A stretch of DNA of 64,000 nucleotides from Spiroplasma citri (GCF_001886855.1 NZ_CP013197.1:992001-1056000), one strand, 5' to 3'. Shown: positions 51,614 through 62,583, counted from the stretch's first letter. A program made the numbers and translations. The notes: generated by a model not told the origin, from the sequence alone.

Positions 51614-52075
51614 GTGAATACTAACTTTACAGAATATTATAATCAGTTAATGGCTGAAGTAGCTTTAATTACGAATGTTGAAAAAATTTCTGATACAAAA
51701 AAAGATTGGTTGTATACATTATTAAAAAATTTAAAAACTTTTAACACGAAACAAATTAACTTGCAACAACATGAAGGGTTAATTTATCAAATTATGCGTG
51801 TTATTAATCAAAGTACTGAATTTATTCATAACCGCATTAGTAATGCCCTTAACGAATATCGCAAATTATATCGACAACATTTTAAAGTTAATTTAAACAT
51901 GTGGCAAGAAAATTTACGAATTTTTGATTATTGTGAAAAACAACTACAGTCTAATTATGACAAAAAACTTAAAATTTTACGAGAGTCAATCATTAACTAT
52001 TATTACTTAAATTATTTAAAAGATAAAATTGAAGAAACATTAAAAATTATTAGTTTGTCAGCACGAACATTATAA
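51614..52075 (+). CDS. Hypothetical helical protein
   Basis: 153 residues, GTG start with GGGG-type site upstream, all-helical, no motif recognised. It uses TGG for its Trp codons rather than TGA, unlike the phage genes. Last host gene before the plectrovirus region. Confidence 0.6.
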   Translation: MNTNFTEYYNQLMAEVALITNVEKISDTKKDWLYTLLKNLKTFNTKQINLQQHEGLIYQIMRVINQSTEFIHNRISNALNEYRKLYRQHFKVNLNMWQENLRIFDYCEKQLQSNYDKKLKILRESIINYYYLNYLKDKIEETLKIISLSARTL

Positions 52076-52114
52076 TAAAATGAATTATGTAAAATGAAGT
52101 GCAAAAAATCTTTA

Positions 52115-52614
52115 TTAATTAAATAATATAATAAAAATTACAAAAATCAACCATAAATTTAAAAAAATTAAAAATATTTTAATTTTTCTTTTACCACGAT
52201 GTCGCAAATTCTGTTTTAAAAAACCATAAAAACCTAAACGAATTCATTTATACAATGTTTTAACATAAACCGGAAATTTAACACCAAATTTTAAAAAATA
52301 ACGATAAATAAATTCTCTCGGAGCATCAGGATATTTATTAAGTCTAATTTTCATAAAATTAATCTGTTCTTCCGTAAACTTACATCTTTTATTATTTTTT
52401 TTCTTTTCTCATAATACATTTCATCTGACTTATAAGCACTATATTCTTTAATAGTTTTAAATCTCTTAATTTCTCGTAAAATAGCACTACGATGTCTATT
52501 CAAAAATTTAGCAATTACAGAAATATTATGTTCACCATTCTTTTTTAAAAACATTTTTGATAATAATAATTGTTCTAATTTAACTTTATCTATAAAACTC
52601 AAATGACTATACAT
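52115..52614 (-). pseudogene. IS30-type transposase remnant of plectrovirus
   Basis: Starts Y-S-H-L-S-F-I-D-K-V-K-L-E-Q and has the IS30 HTH region N-R-H-R-S-A-I-L-R-E-I-K-R. A missing base in an A run near 52405 shifts the frame; the remainder (T-E-E-Q-I-N-F to L-R-H-R-G-K-R-K-I) ends without the DDE core. SpV1 phages carry such a transposase; this one is truncated. Confidence 0.75.
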
Positions 52615-52730
52615 AACACTTATATACCTTTCATTAACTTATAAAATTAATATTTAATACGAATAATTGATATATAATTAATATAAAATAAAATCAGTTA
52701 TATATAGAAAAATAAAAAGGAGCAATATAT

Positions 52731-53161
52731 ATGAAAAAATGACTTAGTATTTTAGGAACAATCGGATTAACAACAACAAGTACAACATCATTAATTAGTT
52801 GTCAAAAACCAAATAACAATGAAAACGGGGGGGTAATAATCCACAACAACCAACAAAAGATAGTAATTGAAAATTAATTGGTAATAAAGATGAAAAAGAT
52901 ATTAATAAAAATAATTATTGAGATATCAGTAATAAATGATATTTTACAGAAAGCGAATTAGGATATTTTAATAAATTTTATATAATAATTTGAAAAGATG
53001 GTTCAAATTATAAGATTTCAAATTCTCAAGGATTACATGGTACATATACCAATTTAAAAGCAGTTTATCGTTGAGATGGTGCTCGTGAACCACAATTACC
53101 AACTATCGACAAAAACACCGGTAAAATTATAAATTGAAAAGAACAAAAAGAAACTGAATAA
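52731..53161 (+). pseudogene. Lipoprotein with plectrovirus P1 cassette, frameshifted at G7
   Basis: Signal peptide M-K-K-W-L-S-I-L-G and lipobox L-I-S-C near residue 24. At 52827-52833 seven G interrupt the frame; eight G give a 143-residue protein whose residues about 55-125 match the variable domain of the P1-like protein (N-K-W-Y-F-T-E-S-E-L-G to K-A-V-Y-R-W-D-G). The DNA is identical to 54557-54766 in reverse over 210 bp. AAAAAGGAG upstream. Poly-G in a 25% GC genome is the classic mycoplasma phase switch, but only one length is seen here. Confidence 0.7.
52894..53103. repeat. 210-bp inverted cassette, lipoprotein copy
   Basis: Identical by eye in reverse to 54557-54766; inside the lipoprotein gene. 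Flanking codons diverge on both sides. Confidence 0.85.
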
Positions 53162-53222
53162 CAGTTCCTTTTTTATATTAATCGCACAAATTTCATAAAA
53201 ATAATTAATAAAAAGATATTTG

Positions 53223-55357
53223 TTATTGTACTATACAACGCTGGATTAAATTTTCATACCTCAAATATTTGACTAAAAAACTATATACTGTTTCAAAAAC
53301 CTTTCCAACACCACTCGCTAACTCATTAACTTGTTTAACACCGGGAATAGTGTTAACAATTCAAATCACCGCATTTTTAATGTGAGTTTCTAAATCTCAT
53401 CAACCTTTAGGAGTTATATATTGCACTTGTCATCATTGTTTATCGGGTAGCAACCCACCATTATTAATCTCTTGTCAATTATAAATCACAAAATTAAAAT
53501 CATAATATCGGTACATATCATTCTCTCTTTGTGCTTGTAATTCAAAAACATTATAACCGATTTTTTGTTCTTCAATTTTTTTATATTGCAAACCATATTT
53601 ATTTTGTAAATTACCGCCAAAAACATAACCCGAATTTAACTTAATATCATAATTATTAGCAACCGAAAAATCATAATTAAAAACACTACCATAATTATTA
53701 ATCGTATAAAACCGATTTTTAAATGCTGAATATAATTTAATATCTAACTGTTTATATTTATATGAAAAATAAAAATATCGTGGGTAAATTTTAAAACCAT
53801 TATTTACTAACAAACCATATTTTTTATTATAACCTTGAACATAAGTATTATTTTCTAAATCAAAAATCGTACGTAAATAATTTAGTATAAAATTTCTGTG
53901 AAATCATAAACATACTATTTAATAATTTATCAAATTGCAATTTATCGTTAATATTTTCACTCAACAAAATATTATTAAAATTTTGTAATTTCAAAGCAAA
54001 AAAGTTAACTAAAACAGTATCATATTGTAAATTATCAATATACCCATTTTCAATAAATGAACTACGATTTTGAAATACCGGCACCAACGCAGTTGCAAAA
54101 AACGACTGTAAAAACTTAGATAAATCAAACTGACCGCTAAATTGTTGATAATATTTTAAATCTTTACTATTTAATGATGAATAAATTAAACCATTAAAAT
54201 TAAAAACTTCACCCATTCCCATTCGCATAAAACTAAAATTAAAGCTTAAATCATCATTATTAACATTATTTAACTCTAAACTACCCGAAATAATTGTATT
54301 TGCTTCATCAACAGTCAAAATCATTCGATAAATTGCTTTTTTAATATTTTCAACATCCAATTCATCAACCGTTTCAAAATCAAAAATTATCCGCTTTGTT
54401 CCAACCTTATTCGGATTTTCATAATCCCCACTACCACCTTGCTGAGCTCTAATATTTTCCTGCAAAACAGAATATAAAGATAAATCAATAAATTCTTTTA
54501 CGCGAGTTTGTTGATAACTATTTCAATCAGTAATTTCACCAGTGTTTTTATCAATGGTTGGTAATTGTGGTTCACGAGCACCATCTCAACGATAAACTGC
54601 TTTTAAATTGGTATATGTACCATGTAATCCTTGAGAATTTGAAATCTTATAATTTGAACCATCTTTTCAAATTATTATATAAAATTTATTAAAATATCCT
54701 AATTCGCTTTCTGTAAAATATCATTTATTACTGATATCTCAATAATTATTTTTATTAATATCTTTTCCATATTTATTACCAATTAATTTTCAATTATCTA
54801 CATTTAAATTAACTCTTGGATAATGATTTTCTTTATAACGCTCAACATTTTCCACAATTTCTTTCGATACATCAAACAACTGATATTTTACGGCAAAAGC
54901 ATAAATAAAATCAATTAAATCATTCAAAAAATTCTCTTTTTTAACATCATAAAATTTTTCAACCATATAACGATTTTTTAAACTATGTCATTGTCGATAA
55001 TAATTCAAAAATATTTCATTAGGTTTATCATAAACAACTCCGGTTGAATAACTATCTTGTAAAAAATCTAAATACCATTTATCATTAAACAATAAATTTT
55101 TTGATGTTTTTAAAGTTGGATTAATAAAGTAATTTGTTTCCGACCAATTTTCAAAAAAACTGCTACGTAAAAACATCGTATTAATAAAATCAGTTTCATT
55201 AATACCTTCATGAGTACTATAATTTATAAAATTTCTCTTGTTTAAGCGTATAATGCTCCTCATTTAAGGGTCTAAACGCCGTTAAAGTAATAAATGGGAT
55301 AACCAAACCCAAAAAAGTTAAAATAAATATGGCAAATAAATATGATAACTTACGCAT
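53223..55357 (-). pseudogene. Plectrovirus P1-like large virion protein, broken
   Basis: About 710 codons. Signal-like start M-R-K-L-S-Y-L-F-A-I-F. The frame breaks near 55220, where the sequence differs from the right copy by a small insertion, and again near 53865 in a T run. Conserved parts: T-D-F-I-N-T-M-F-L-R-S-S-F-F, then the variable cassette (54557-54766), then L-P-T-I-D-K-N-T-G and R-I-I-F-D-F-E-T-V-D-E-L. This is the biggest plectrovirus gene, thought to be the host-contact end protein. Confidence 0.75.
54557..54766. repeat. 210-bp inverted cassette, P1 copy
   Basis: Partner of 52894-53103. In the right plectrovirus copy this place holds an unrelated sequence of similar size, so it is the hypervariable part of P1. 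Confidence 0.85.
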
Positions 55358-55387
55358 TATTCTTTACCACCTTTCTTATTTTTAAAA

Positions 55388-55606
55388 TTAATTATAAATA
55401 AAATACATCAAACTAATTCAAATCAAAAAAAATAAAAACAAATTTGCAAATAACATATCAAATAAAATGCCAAATTCATTAATTAATCTATCTCATTTAT
55501 CGTAAATTGACCCAATAAATAAAGAAAAACCAAAACCAACAACTAAAATATATACTAATATTTCTCATCATTTTTCTTTTAAAAACTTTAAAATTTTAAT
55601 TTTCAT
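55388..55606 (-). CDS. Left-copy-only membrane protein
   Basis: 72 residues, two membrane helices (15-35 and 50-71). Absent from the right plectrovirus, where P1 follows directly. Function unknown. Confidence 0.5.
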
Positions 55607-55617
55607 AAACTTAACTC

Positions 55618-55854
55618 CTAACTATACAATGTTTTTGAAACAATAAACCCAACAATATATAAACTTGATATCGTTAACATTAACAGATGACTAAACAAAA
55701 CTGCCATTCTACCAAATAATCAAATCAATCAAGTATCAGAATTATATAAATCCATAATAATATTTTTTGCTGATGTAAATTGATTAATAATAACAGTAAT
55801 AAAACCAGTTCCAAATATGGCAATCGCCGCAAACAATAAAACTAATTTAATCAT
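55618..55854 (-). CDS. Plectrovirus small membrane protein
   Basis: 78 residues, two hydrophobic helices, [11 protein letters not shown] and I-S-S-L-Y-I-V-G-F. Probably minor coat or assembly protein. Right copy 62583-62819 is almost identical. TAATG-coupled. Confidence 0.6.
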
Positions 55855-56249
55855 TACTTTTTATCTCCTTTAAATTTAGTACTTCTAATATTTTTTGCTT
55901 GATATCTAATACTTTGTCGTTTAAGTTCTTTTTTAACTTGCTGCTTATTACTATTTTGATAAACATTTTTACCAACATTAATACCTTTTCGTACAGTTGG
56001 CGAATATACTTGCGAAACACCATTATTAACTGTCGAACCTAAATTATTATATTGTGTTGATGTGCCGTGAATTGCATAAATAGATAACTTAATAACCATA
56101 AAAAAGACTAAAAAATAAGCAATCGATGTATTTGTCATCGGTAACTTTGTATTTCAAATTACATCAAAAATAAACAAAAATATATCAAAAACAAAACTAA
56201 AAATCTTATCTCAATTACTATTATTATTTTCAACTAATAAATTAATCAT
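55854..56249 (-). CDS. Plectrovirus membrane protein
   Basis: 131 residues: two membrane helices in residues 15-60, then [12 protein letters not shown] and a basic tail. The right copy (62242-62583) has an 18-residue shorter tail. Likely minor virion or assembly protein. Confidence 0.6.
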
Positions 56250-57254
56250 CTTTACCATTTCCTTTCTCTTTTTTAGGTTTTAAATTCTTTTTCAAAATAT
56301 CAATATCAAACAATTCTAATCGTTCTTTAACACTTAACTTTGTAATTTCTGACCAATAATATTCTTTTTTATCAACAACTTCGTCATTCTTTAAATCACG
56401 CACAAACTTTAACCATTGACTATCATACTTATTAGCGAATTCAAGGGAAATAATTATTTTAAAAAACCGAATTCCTAACCCAACATCTGACTTATGTTTT
56501 GCTCTTTTACCTTCTGCTGTTCGTTCTACTGATTTTGTTTTTCAAATTTCATAATCCGTTATATCTTGGAAAATCCCAATTCGCATAATAAAGAAACGAT
56601 TAAAAAAATTAAATCCTTTTTTAGCAACGGGTTTTTTCAATGAAATTGGAATAATAATCCCACTTGCTAACTGGCGAATATTGTTTCAAATCATACCCTC
56701 ACGCTGAGCAGTAAACAACGCACGATTACCAAAATGTCTCGCTAAAACAATTCACGGTATTTTACCACTATGAACTTTTTTCTCATCATGAGGACTAGTT
56801 CCATCAATATACAAATAACTTTCATAAAATAAAATAACACTATCATCTGGGGGGGCGGTTTTGTTCTATCGGTAAAATCTAAATTTTTAAATGTTAAAAT
56901 TTTAACTTTATCATCTTCTAACGGATAATTACTATAAATTTCATCTGTCAATAATTTCATAGTTTGCGACAAATAAGTTAAAAGTAATGTTTTACCAGTT
57001 TCTAACTTACCAATAATTACCGATAACGGATTATCTCAAACAAAATTTACTAACCGAAAAGCGTTTAACTGATAAAAAATATTTTTTCACAATCATCACA
57101 CAAAATAAATACACTGCAAAACAAATAATATTCAAAATACTAAACCAACACAATACAAAGAAATTATCCAAAGTAATAAATCAATTAAACTAAACAAAAG
57201 CATTGAACCACAAATATAACAATAGTTTTTAAAGAAAAATATAAATTTTTTCAT
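56242..57254 (-). pseudogene. Plectrovirus Zot/pI-like assembly ATPase, broken
   Basis: About 337 codons. N-terminal membrane helices, then P-loop I-I-G-K-L-E-T-G-K-T (E replaces the third G of the right copy), Walker B V-I-L-F-Y-E-S (D to Y), then conserved A-R-H-F-G-N-R-A and A-S-G-I-I-I-P. A C7 run (56849-56855, G on plus) shifts the frame after R-T-K-P. Three independent defects: not functional. In inoviruses this protein drives virion extrusion. Confidence 0.85.
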
Positions 57255-57457
57255 TATTTAAAATACCCAACTATTTTAAAAACCATCCACAAGAAAAACC
57301 AAGTTAAAAACAAAATCACAATTCAAACACCAACCATCAAAGTTAAATATTTATTTTGCGTTAAATTCCACATTTTAATACTTTCAACATTCGTTTTATC
57401 TATAAACAAAAATATATAAATAAAAAACTCTTTTAATTTAATTCAATCATTTTGCAT
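57254..57457 (-). CDS. Plectrovirus membrane protein
   Basis: 67 residues with a C-terminal membrane helix (V-G-V-W-I-V-I-L-F-L-T-W-F-F-L-W). TAATG-coupled to the ATPase. Unknown minor coat or assembly role. Confidence 0.6.
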
Positions 57458-57459
57458 TT

Positions 57460-57609
57460 TTAAAAACTCCACATTTTTTGAATAAGTTTAAAAAACATTC
57501 CAAAAAATAAAACAACAAATAACACAAAGGATATAACATATAAAAACTCAGGGGCATTTGCACCAATAATATAACTAACAAATTGAACTCAATAATCATA
57601 TAAACTCAT
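57460..57609 (-). CDS. Plectrovirus small membrane protein
   Basis: 49 residues, one long hydrophobic helix (residues 20-40). Matches 60879-61028. Could be a minor coat protein. Confidence 0.6.
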
Positions 57610-58056
57610 TTAATTTAAACTTTCTAAATCATTAATTAATTCTTGTACTTTTTCAACACTTCAATTTGTTAAATTATTATTATTATTATTATTATTTGCT
57701 TTTACTTTTTTAGGTTCACTTGAAAATAACGCTTCTTTCATTTTAGTAAAGTAATTTTGTTTATATTGATTATATAAATTGATTAATTCTGTTCCAGTTA
57801 AATATTTCCAAATATGACGTTTTAAATTTTCATCATATTTTACAATAGGATAAGAATTATCATAAATTAAACCGATTGCTACTTGTTCCGAATGTTTTTC
57901 ACTCGGATAAATAAACTTATTACTCAACCAAAAACCAATATGGCGATTATGATTAGGTAAATTAATAAAACTTGCTTTATCTGTTGTAAAAGGTATAAAT
58001 CCCTTACTAATAAAATAATTTTCTACATTCTGATTTTTCTTAATAAAATTACTCAA
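57610..58056 (-). CDS. Plectrovirus protein after iterons
   Basis: 148 residues, start taken as TTG 58056 because GGAG lies nine bases before it and the in-frame ATG 58065 is too close; the same layout occurs at 60438. [14 protein letters not shown] and an Asn run near the C-terminus. Homologue of the prophage proteins at 20676 and 24366. Confidence 0.7.
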
Positions 58057-58074
58057 TTTTATCATCTCCTAACT

Positions 58075-58215
58075 AAATATTTGTTTAATAAACAATGTTA
58101 TAAATAATGTTTATATAATGTTTATTTATTGCAATAAACCTGATTATTAACAATGTTATAAATAATGCTAATATATTGTTTATTTAATGCTTAATAAACA
58201 CTGTTAATAAAAGTT
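58075..58215. repeat. Iteron-like repeats, left plectrovirus
   Basis: Several TTGTTTAATAAACA, AATGTTTAT and AACAATGTTAT words in front of the 148-residue gene. Diverged version of the array in the prophage arms. Confidence 0.65.
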
Positions 58216-58434
58216 AAATATATAAAATAATAAAAATTGGCACACTGAAAAATACTATTTAATTTTTAACAATAGTTATTAAAATATAAAATCATAAATT
58301 TATAATTAAGTTGATATTATTATGGTTTTCTCTCTGTATAAATTATTTTAAATAGAAAGGAAAAATAAAATATCGAAGAAATAATAAATTCATTTTTTAC
58401 AAATGTGATATCATCTATTTTTTGATTATCATGA

Positions 58435-58665
58435 ATGGTATCACCAATTAAAACAATTATTTCACTAATAATAATTTTAATAATAACTTTTAAATTTAGG
58501 AATCATGTAATCGAAGTGCAACAAATCAATTCTGAAAGGAGTTGATTTTTTATTGAAAAGAAACATTATTTTATTTTGCGGTCCTTAGTAACTAAGTATG
58601 GAAAAGATATTGTTATTAATACTGTAAATAAGATAGTAATTAATAATTTAAAAGAAAATGAATAA
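58435..58665 (+). CDS. Plectrovirus membrane protein
   Basis: 76 residues from ATG 58435; the frame is open further upstream (GTG 58405), so the start is uncertain. One strong membrane helix (I-I-S-L-I-I-I-L-I-I-T-F) then a soluble tail. Partial, frame-broken copies of its 5' region occur at about 59667-59760. Confidence 0.5.
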
Positions 58666-58711
58666 ATTATCCGCGTAATTTATTAGCGGTAATTTATTCA
58701 ATATTGTTTAT

Positions 58712-58752
58712 TTTGAGCGTAGCGAACACGCGGAGCGTGACGCGATATTTTT
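58712..58752 (+). terminator. GC-rich hairpin before coat operon
   Basis: A run of about 30 bases that is strikingly GC-rich for this window; CGCG at 58728-58731 can pair with CGCG at 58740-58743 and a T-run follows. Reads as an intrinsic terminator or processing hairpin between two plectrovirus genes. Confidence 0.5.
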
Positions 58753-58769
58753 TAGAAAGGAGATGTATT

Positions 58770-58919
58770 ATGCCAACTTGATTAACGACAATATTTAGTG
58801 TTGTTATTGTATTAGCAATTTTTCTTTATTTTGGTTTATTAATTTACGAAAAAATTAAACAAATTCGAGGAAAGAAAAAAGATAAAAAAGAAATTGAAAG
58901 AAAGGAGAGTAATAAATAA
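58770..58919 (+). CDS. Plectrovirus single-helix protein
   Basis: 49 residues: membrane helix (residues 8-28) and a Lys-rich tail. AAAGGAG seven bases before ATG. Directly precedes and couples to the coat gene. Confidence 0.55.
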
Positions 58920-59170
58920 TGTTAGGTATGTATTTAACAACAGCGTTTAATTTTTTAACAGCACCTACACCTAAAACTATGTCTGAGGGTATGACTGGTA
59001 TTTGAACTGGTTTATCTAGTGCATTATGAAAAGTTAAAGAAGGTATAACAAATATTTTACCTGAGATAATGGTTTTCTTAGGTGAAGCGTGAATTATATT
59101 AATTCCATTTGCTATATTTTGTATTATTAAAATCTTAAACTTTTTCCGTGTTATGGTTAAAGGATTTTAA
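58919..59170 (+). CDS. Plectrovirus major coat protein
   Basis: 83 residues with the plan of filamentous phage coat proteins: N-terminal leader, amphipathic middle (S-E-G-M-T-G-I-W-T-G-L), membrane helix (I-I-L-I-P-F-A-I-F-C-I-I) and basic end R-V-M-V-K-G-F. Only one copy lies in the window, in the unique centre of the inverted plectrovirus pair. Confidence 0.75.
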
Positions 59171-59203
59171 TATTTATTATAATCGATCATATATCTTAGT
59201 TAA

Positions 59204-59912
59204 GGCACACTAGCTTTTATGTGAATTAAATAAATAATTTTATTGTTTATTTTTACACTATACACTGTTTACAAATTTATTTTTTAATAAACTTTATTAC
59301 TATCGTTAATATTGGGATAATAAAAACCCCCTATTATACATATAAATTTAACTATATTTTCTATAGTTGATAAATCTATATTGTTTATTATTCATAATAT
59401 TGAGTCTGTTATGAAAAATATTTTTTTAGTAGGATTTAATAAAAATAAGAATATTTCTATTAAGGGTCATACTAGTAATAGATTTGGGAAATAAATTTTT
59501 ATAATATTTTTTATAAATACACCTACTTTCTTTTAAAACTTGTAAACAGTATATAGTGTAAAAATATTAATTTAATTATATTTAAGGTATTATTATGGTT
59601 TTCTCTCTGTATAAAAATATTTACAAATTTGTTAATTTATTAAAAATTTGAATAATAAATTTAAAAGAAATAATTGTTTTAATTGGTGATACCATTTATG
59701 ATAATCAAAAAATAGATGGTATCACATTTGTAAAAAATGAATTTATTAAATAGAAAAATGAATTTATTATTTCTTCGATATTTTATTTCTTCTTTCTATT
59801 TAAAATAATTTATACAGAGAGAAAACCATAATAATATCAACTTAATTATAAATTTATGATTTTATATTTTAATAACTATTGTTAAAAATTAAATAGTATT
59901 TTTCAGTGTGCC
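59204..59912. repeat. GGCACACT inverted repeat pair of plectrovirus
   Basis: GGCACACT at 59204-59211 and AGTGTGCC at 59905-59912; another GGCACACT at 58239-58246. In the prophage arms the pair is only 85 bases apart, so about 620 bases were inserted here, including the 313-bp unit below. Confidence 0.6.
59251..59563. repeat. 313-bp unit with 24-bp terminal inverted repeats
   Basis: Ends 59251-59274 and 59540-59563 are inverted copies with one mismatch (TTTTACACTATA then ACTGTTTACAA). Inside is a 27-codon ATG frame from 59412 and no transposase. MITE-like or the remains of a small insertion. Confidence 0.6.
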
Positions 59913-59939
59913 AATTTTTATTATTTTTATATTTAACAA

Positions 59940-60085
59940 TGTTTATTAACAGTGTTTATTAACATTGTTTATTAAACATTAAATAAACAATATATTAGCA
60001 TTATGTATAACATTGTTAATAATCAGTTTTTATTACAATTAAAAAACATTATATAAACATTATTTATAACATTGTTTATTAAACA
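59940..60085. repeat. Iteron-like repeats, right plectrovirus
   Basis: AACAATGTTTATTAA, ATTGTTTATTAAACA and similar words ahead of the 60110 gene. Same class as the arrays at 21281, 23946 and 58075. Confidence 0.65.
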
Positions 60086-60109
60086 AATATTTAGTTAGGA
60101 GACTATATT

Positions 60110-60391
60110 ATGGATATGAAATTTAAAACAACTAAGGAATATAAAAAAATAAAGAAAAATTTTATTAAAGATATTTTTTTATTAAGTTTTTTAATTTTTT
60201 TAATTTTAATTGTTGGTTTCTTTTTTTTAAGTTCTTTTATTTATTTTTCAATATTAAGTTGAAGTGTTAAAGATTTTCTATATTTTGTGCTTGTAATTAT
60301 TATGTCTGTATGTGCTTTTATATTTATTATTTTTGCGATTATTATGTATATAAAATATATTCTTGAATGTAAGGCAGAATTTGATGTTTAA
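60110..60391 (+). CDS. Right-copy-only membrane protein
   Basis: 93 residues with two or three membrane helices (22-50 and 55-85). TTAGGAG upstream. Lies between the iterons and the 146-residue gene; the left copy lacks it. Confidence 0.55.
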
Positions 60392-60437
60392 AAAGAAAAA
60401 TTAAATCAATATTTAAAAACTGAAGGAGATGATAAAA

Positions 60438-60878
60438 TTGAGTAATTTTGTTAAGAAAAATCAGAATGTAGAAAATTATTTTATTAGTAAGGAATTTATC
60501 CCTTTTGCAACAGAAAAAGCAAGTTTTATAAATTTACCTAATCATAATCGTCATATTGGTTTTTGATTGAGTAATAAGTTTATTTATCCTAGTGAAAAAC
60601 ATTCGGAACAAGTAGCAATCGGTTTGATTTATGATAATTCTTACCCTATTGTAAAATATGATGAAAATTTAAAGCGAAATATTTGAAAATATTTAACTGG
60701 AACAGAATTAATCAATTTATATAATCAATATAAACAAAATTATTTTACTAAAATGAAAAAAGCGTTATTTTTAAGTGAACCTAAAAAAGTAAAAGCAAAT
60801 AATAACAATAATAATTTAACAAATTGAAGTGTTGAAAAAGAACAAGAATTAATTAATGATTTGAAAGACTTAAATTAA
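60438..60878 (+). CDS. Plectrovirus protein after iterons, right copy
   Basis: 146 residues, TTG start with AAGGAG nine bases upstream. Counterpart of 57610-58056; shorter Asn run near the C-terminus (six instead of eight). Confidence 0.7.
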
Positions 60879-61028
60879 ATGAGTTTATATGATTATTGAG
60901 TTCAATTTGTTAGTTATATTATTGGTGCAAATGCCCCTGAGTTTTTATATGTTATATCGTTTGTGTTATTTATTGTTTTGTTTTTTGGAATGTTTTTTAA
61001 ACTTATTCAAAAAATGTGGAGTTTTTAA
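60879..61028 (+). CDS. Plectrovirus small membrane protein, right copy
   Basis: 49 residues, counterpart of 57460-57609, one V-to-I change noted. Confidence 0.6.
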
Positions 61029-61030
61029 AA

Positions 61031-61234
61031 ATGCAAAATGATTGAATTAAATTAAAAGAGTTTTTCATTCATGTCTTTTTGTTTATAGATAAAACGAATG
61101 TTGAAAGTATTACAATGTGGAATTTAACGCAAAATGAATATTTAACTTTAATGGTTGGTGTTTGAATTGTGATTTTGTTTTTAACTTGGTTTTTCTTGTG
61201 AATGGTTTTTAAAATAGTTGGGTATTTTAAATAA
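61031..61234 (+). CDS. Plectrovirus membrane protein, right copy
   Basis: 67 residues, counterpart of 57254-57457 with a few changes (F-I-H-V-F for F-I-Y-I-F). Confidence 0.6.
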
Positions 61235-62236
61235 TGAAAAAATTTATATTTTTCTTTAAAAACTATTGTTATATTAGTGGTTCAATGCTTTTGTTTAGTT
61301 TAATTGATTTATTACTTTGGTTAATTTCTTTGTATTGTGTTGGTTTAGTATTTTGAATATTATTTGCTTTGCAATGTGTATATTTTGTGTGATGATTGTG
61401 AAAAAATATTTTTTATCAGTTAAATGCTTTTCGGTTAGTGAATTTTGTTTGAGATAATCCCTTATCGGTAATTATTGGTAAGTTAGGAACTGGTAAAACA
61501 TTACTTTTAACTTATTTGTCGCAAACTATGAAATTATTGACAGATGAAATTTATAGTAATTATCCGTTAGAAGATGATAAAGTTAAAGTTTTAACATTTA
61601 AAAATTTAGATTTTACCGATAGAACAAAACCCGTTCCCCTAGATGATAGTGTTATTTTATTTGATGAAAGTTATTTATATATTGATGGAACTAGTCCTCA
61701 CGATGAAAAAAAAGTTCATAGTGGTAAAATACCGTGAATTGTTTTAGCGAGACATTTTGGACATCGTGCGTTGTTTACTGCTCAGCGTGAGGGTATGATT
61801 TGAAATAATATTCGCCAGTTAGCAAGTGGAATTATTATTCCAATTTCATTGAAAAAAACCCGTTGCTAAAAAAGGATTTAATTTTTTTAATCGTTTCTTT
61901 ATTATGCGAATTGGGATTTTCCAAGATATAACGGATTATGAAATTTGAAAAACAAAATCAGTAGAACGAACAGCAGAAGGTAAAAGAGCAAAACATAAGT
62001 CGGATGCTGGGTTAGGAATTCGGTTTTTTAAAATAATTATTCCCCTTGAATTCGCTAATAAGTATGATAGTCAATGGTTAAAGTTTGTGCGTGATTTAAA
62101 GAATGATGAAATTGTTAATAAAAAAGAATATTATTGGTCGGAAATCACAAAATTAAGCGTTAAAGAACGATTGGAGTTATTTGATATTGATATTTTGAAA
62201 AAGAATTTAAAACCTAAAAAAAGAGAAAGGAAATAG
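61234..62236 (+). pseudogene. Zot/pI-like assembly ATPase, right copy, frameshifted
   Basis: Walker A G-K-L-G-T-G-K-T and Walker B V-I-L-F-D-E-S are intact here, unlike the left copy. One extra A (A7 at 61852-61858, A6 in the left copy) shifts the frame to an early stop after I-S-L-K-K. Otherwise complete, so a single slip could restore it. Confidence 0.8.
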
Positions 62237-62241
62237 TAAAG

Positions 62242-62583
62242 ATGATTAATTTATTAGTTGAAAATAATAATAGTAATTGAGACAAGATTTTTAGTTTTGT
62301 TTTTGATATATTTTTGTTTATTTTTGATGTAATTTGAAATACAAAATTACCGATGACAAATACCTCAATTGCTTATTTTTTAATCTTTTTTATGGTTATT
62401 AAGTTATCGATTTATGCAATTCACGGCACATCAACACAATATAATAATTTAGGTTTGACAGTTAATAATGGTGTTTCGCAAGTATATTCGTCAACTGTAC
62501 GAGAAGATATTAATACTGTTAAAAGAGAAATTAAGCGTCAAAATGTTAGACAACAAGCAAAAGTTAAAAGAGGTGTTAAGTAA
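62242..62583 (+). CDS. Plectrovirus membrane protein, right copy
   Basis: 113 residues, counterpart of 55854-56249 with a shorter, different C-terminal tail (E-I-K-R-Q-N-V-R). Confidence 0.6.

Larger units (their letters stand above)
53223..58463. repeat. Left arm of inverted plectrovirus repeat
   Basis: Gene order matches 59667-64000 in reverse, with many point differences, a gene only in this arm (55388-55606), one only in the other (60110-60391) and different cassettes in P1. The window ends inside the right arm. Confidence 0.8.

Noticed and set aside
57610-58056. Rolling-circle replication initiator
   Set aside because: The protein follows iteron-like repeats but shows no H-U-H motif or catalytic tyrosine pattern, so a Rep call is not supported.
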